Origin: Collinsella aerofaciens
GTDB lineage: Bacteria > Actinomycetota > Coriobacteriia > Coriobacteriales > Coriobacteriaceae
NCBI RefSeq assembly: GCF_015557435.1
Contig: NZ_JADNOH010000090.1
Location: 1-59,904 of the forward strand
DNA length: 59,904 bases
Reading direction: 5' to 3'
A program made the translations under genes and the position numbers. Under the pieces are notes generated by a model. The model had not been told where the DNA came from. It did no database searches and was given only the letters and a program-made list of their open reading frames with translations. Positions 57,485 through 59,904 of this stretch are shown here, piece by piece (positions within the stretch are counted from its first letter, which is position 1; every line of letters begins with the position of its first letter).

Positions 57485-58687
57485 ATGCAGATTACCTCAG
57501 GCCTGCCTGAAGGCTTTAATGCCGGTGCGTACGACATGATCGTTGTCGGTGCCGGGTACGCTGGTGCCGTTTGTGCCCGCCGTCTTGCCGAGACTATCGG
57601 CTATCGCGTTGCCGTTCTGGAGCGTCGTAGCCACATTGCAGGCAATGCCTACGACTGCGCTGACGAGGCTGGAATCCTGATCCACGAGTACGGTCCGCAC
57701 ATCTACCACACCTTTAACGAGCGCGTGCACAACTTCCTGTCGCGCTTTACCAAGTGGACGGACTATCAGCACAAGGTGCTTGCCAACATCAACGGCACTC
57801 TTATGCCCGTGCCCTTCAACCACGCGAGCCTCAAGCTTGCTTTTGGCGATGAGCGCGGCGAGGAGCTGTATCAGAAGCTCGTGGAGACCTTTGGCAAGGA
57901 TGTCAAGGTGCCCATTATGGAGCTGCGCAAGAAGAACGACCCGGATCTTGCCGAGGTCGCCGATTACGTCTACGAGAACGTCTTTTTGCATTACACCATG
58001 AAGCAGTGGGGTCAGACTCCCGACCAGATCGATCCCTCGATCACTGGTCGCGTTCCCGTTTTTGTGGGCGATGACGATCGCTACTTCCCGCAGGCCCCCT
58101 TCCAGGGTATGCCGCAGGACGGCTACACCGCGCTGTTCGAGCATATGCTCGATCATGACTTGATCGACGTGTTCTGCGACGTGGACGCTCGCGATTTGTT
58201 CGAGATTGACGAGACCACCGTTAAAGTTGACGGCAAGGTCTACGGCGGCGAGATCGTCTACACCGGTCCGCTCGATGAGCTGTTCAATCTCGACCTGGGT
58301 GCTCTGCCGTACCGCACGCTCGATATGAAGTTCGAGACGCTCGATATGGATCAGTTCCAGCCCGTGGGCACCGTCAACTACACCACGAGCGAGGACTACA
58401 CGCGCATTACCGAGTTCAAGAACATGACCGGTCAGGTCCTGCCCGGCAAGACCACCATCATGAAGGAATACTCCAAGGCCTATACGCCTGGTTCGGGCGA
58501 GACGCCGTACTACGCCATTCTTGAGCCCGAGAACCGCGAGCTCTATGAGCGCTATCTTGAGCGCGTTCAGAACCTGACGAACTTCCACCCGGTGGGTCGC
58601 CTGGCCGAGTATCGTTACTACGATATGGACGCCGTGACCAATTCCGCCCTCGATCTTTCGGATGAGATTATCGCCTGCCATGCATAA
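57485..58687 (+). CDS. glf: UDP-galactopyranose mutase
   Basis: The 400-residue flavoprotein has the FAD-binding V-V-G-A-G-Y-A-G-A near 20-28, E-R-R-S-H-I-A-G-N-A near 46-55, E-Y-G-P-H-I-Y-H-T near 67-75 and M-K-Q-W-G near 175. It makes UDP-galactofuranose for cell-surface glycans. AAGGAG precedes ATG. TATAAT at 57400-57405 is a likely -10 element in the upstream region. It overlaps the next glycosyltransferase gene by 8 bases. Confidence 0.92.
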   Translation: MQITSGLPEGFNAGAYDMIVVGAGYAGAVCARRLAETIGYRVAVLERRSHIAGNAYDCADEAGILIHEYGPHIYHTFNERVHNFLSRFTKWTDYQHKVLANINGTLMPVPFNHASLKLAFGDERGEELYQKLVETFGKDVKVPIMELRKKNDPDLAEVADYVYENVFLHYTMKQWGQTPDQIDPSITGRVPVFVGDDDRYFPQAPFQGMPQDGYTALFEHMLDHDLIDVFCDVDARDLFEIDETTVKVDGKVYGGEIVYTGPLDELFNLDLGALPYRTLDMKFETLDMDQFQPVGTVNYTTSEDYTRITEFKNMTGQVLPGKTTIMKEYSKAYTPGSGETPYYAILEPENRELYERYLERVQNLTNFHPVGRLAEYRYYDMDAVTNSALDLSDEIIACHA

Positions 58688-59711
58688 AGTCATAACATTC
58701 GGTATTCCCTCGTATAACGCCGCCAAGGACATGGACCATTGCATCACCTCCATCCTGGAGGGAAGCAATTACGCCACCGATATCGAGATTATCGTGGTCG
58801 ACGACGGCTCCAAGGACGAGACGGCCGCCAAGGCCGACGAGTGGGAGGCCCGTTATCCCGGTATCATCCGCGCGGTGCACCAGGAGAATGGCGGCCACGG
58901 TATCGCCGTCCTTTCGGGTCTGCGCGAGGCGCAGGGTACGTACTACAAGGTCGTAGACTCCGACGACTGGCTCGACGGCGCGGCCCTTTCGACCATGCTG
59001 TCGATCCTGCGTGGCTTTGAGGAGCGCGACCAGCGCGTCGACCTGTTTATCTCCAACTACGTGTACGAGAAGGTCTATGAGGGCACGCATACCGCTATCG
59101 GCTACAAGTTTGCCCTGCCGCGCAAAAAGATTTTCACCTGGGATCAGATCGGGCACTTCCGTCTGGACCAGAATCTGCTTATGCACAGTCTGTGCTATCG
59201 CACGGACGTGCTGCGCGAGTCCAACCTGCCTATGCCGCCGCACACCTTCTACGTGGACAACATCTACGCCTACGTGCCGCTGCCGCGCTGCAAGACCATG
59301 TATTACGCCGACATCGACCTCTACCGTTACTTCATTGGTCGCGAGGGCCAGAGCGTCAACGAGGCTACGATGGTCAAGCGTCTGGACCAGCAGTTCCGCG
59401 TTACGCGCATTATGATGGAGTCGTTCCACCTGTTCCAGGACGTTGAGTCTTCGCGCCTGCGCTCGTACATGATGGGCTACTTCACCATGATGATGGCGAT
59501 CTGCTCGGTGCTCACCAAGCTTTCCGAGGAAGAATGCGCCGATGAGCGCCTGAAGACGCTGTGGAATGATCTGAAGGCCTACGACGAGCGCATGTATCGT
59601 CGCGCCCGCTACGGCGTGGTGGGCTTCTTTACCAATCTGCACGGTCGGGCGGGAGACAAAACCACACTCGGCCTATACCGTCTTGCCTCAAAGATCTTCA
59701 AATTCAACTAG
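58680..59711 (+). CDS. Family 2 glycosyltransferase
   Basis: The 343-residue protein has the GT-A start F-G-I-P-S-Y-N near 7-13, I-I-V-V-D-D-G-S near 35-42 and the metal-binding V-V-D-S-D-D-W near 92-98. The C-terminal half is helical and basic. It overlaps glf as ATGCATAA, suggesting translational coupling and a role in transferring galactofuranose or a neighbouring sugar to a surface polymer. The acceptor is unknown. Confidence 0.85.
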   Translation: MHKVITFGIPSYNAAKDMDHCITSILEGSNYATDIEIIVVDDGSKDETAAKADEWEARYPGIIRAVHQENGGHGIAVLSGLREAQGTYYKVVDSDDWLDGAALSTMLSILRGFEERDQRVDLFISNYVYEKVYEGTHTAIGYKFALPRKKIFTWDQIGHFRLDQNLLMHSLCYRTDVLRESNLPMPPHTFYVDNIYAYVPLPRCKTMYYADIDLYRYFIGREGQSVNEATMVKRLDQQFRVTRIMMESFHLFQDVESSRLRSYMMGYFTMMMAICSVLTKLSEEECADERLKTLWNDLKAYDERMYRRARYGVVGFFTNLHGRAGDKTTLGLYRLASKIFKFN

Positions 59712-59904
59712 CACAGAAACGCTCGGGTAACGGGGACCCCTGGTCCTTAACTTGCTACTTCGAACAGTCCTGCGCAAGACGGAGGCGCCACTGGCGCCTC
59801 CTTTGCGTCAAGACTTTAGTCTGCTGGGCGCGCAGCGGCCAGCTTTAAACCACCCGCTACGCGGGTGGAGACAAACGGCTTTACAAAGCCACCCCTCCGA
59901 CCGA
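59712..59904. other. Window end: terminator and small hairpins
   Basis: The stretch contains the terminator at 59781-59806, a CCACCCGC/GCGGGTGG hairpin near 59853-59870 and a CGGCTTTAC string near 59877 also seen at 42181. No gene is seen. Confidence 0.5.
59781..59806 (+). terminator. Terminator of the glf-glycosyltransferase operon
   Basis: GGAGGCGCC and GGCGCCTCC pair around a 3-base loop, followed by TTTG. Confidence 0.7.

Overview
The window looks like a chromosomal segment from a high-G+C, Gram-positive anaerobe of the Coriobacteriia, most probably Collinsella or a close relative. This rests on overall G+C and codon use, LPXTG surface anchoring, fused ECF transporter ATPases, lactate and acetate fermentation genes, an acetylase-type diaminopimelate (DAP) pathway and the short REP-like palindromes between genes. 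The assignment is from general knowledge of the group, not from a database search. I found no rRNA, tRNA, CRISPR array, prophage or insertion sequence.

Region 1 (1-10.5 kb, + strand) is one long catabolic cluster. It holds a YfcC-type transporter, two divergent amidohydrolases, a FrlC-like sugar isomerase/epimerase, a FrlB/FraB-type SIS-domain deglycase, two PfkB (FrlD-like) kinases, a YjbQ protein, a BtpA/SgcQ protein and an FGGY sugar kinase. The deglycase-kinase-epimerase core suggests uptake and breakdown of an Amadori product (a glycated amino acid) or a close chemical relative.

Region 2 (10.5-24 kb) carries housekeeping genes: a TatD nuclease, tcdA, an SdpR/SdpI-like pair facing a 28-residue membrane peptide gene, ettA, two lineage-specific proteins, nadE, an aminotransferase, ldh, an Mbeg1-like hydrolase and a nucleoid-associated protein.

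Region 3 (25-31 kb) is lysine/DAP biosynthesis. A single reading frame joins LysA and DapA, followed by dapB and dapH. A lysine riboswitch precedes lysA, and an M20 deacetylase is transcribed divergently. An antitoxin without an adjacent toxin and a complete higBA module lie at the two sides.

Region 4 (31-38.8 kb) has small membrane proteins, a Shine-Dalgarno (SD)-sequestering hairpin, an HTH/Ser-Thr kinase pair, a secreted cell-wall protein, a MOSC protein and a probable D-aspartate ligase/racemase pair. Region 5 (38.9-43.1 kb, - strand) is an ECF transporter operon with two paralogous S components, preceded by a leader peptide with three consecutive Trp codons and an attenuator. It is therefore probably a tryptophan importer.

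Region 6 (43.2-59.7 kb) contains a surface C69 peptidase, a lipid kinase with a 30-residue membrane peptide, RNase D, a YugP peptidase, exonuclease VII, a HIT protein, a LysR/MFS pair, two tandem acetate kinases convergent with pta, and glf with a glycosyltransferase. The 549-bp gap between ackA and pta holds an unusual array of three 46-bp stem-loop units spaced exactly 62 bp, then a 127-bp nested palindrome.
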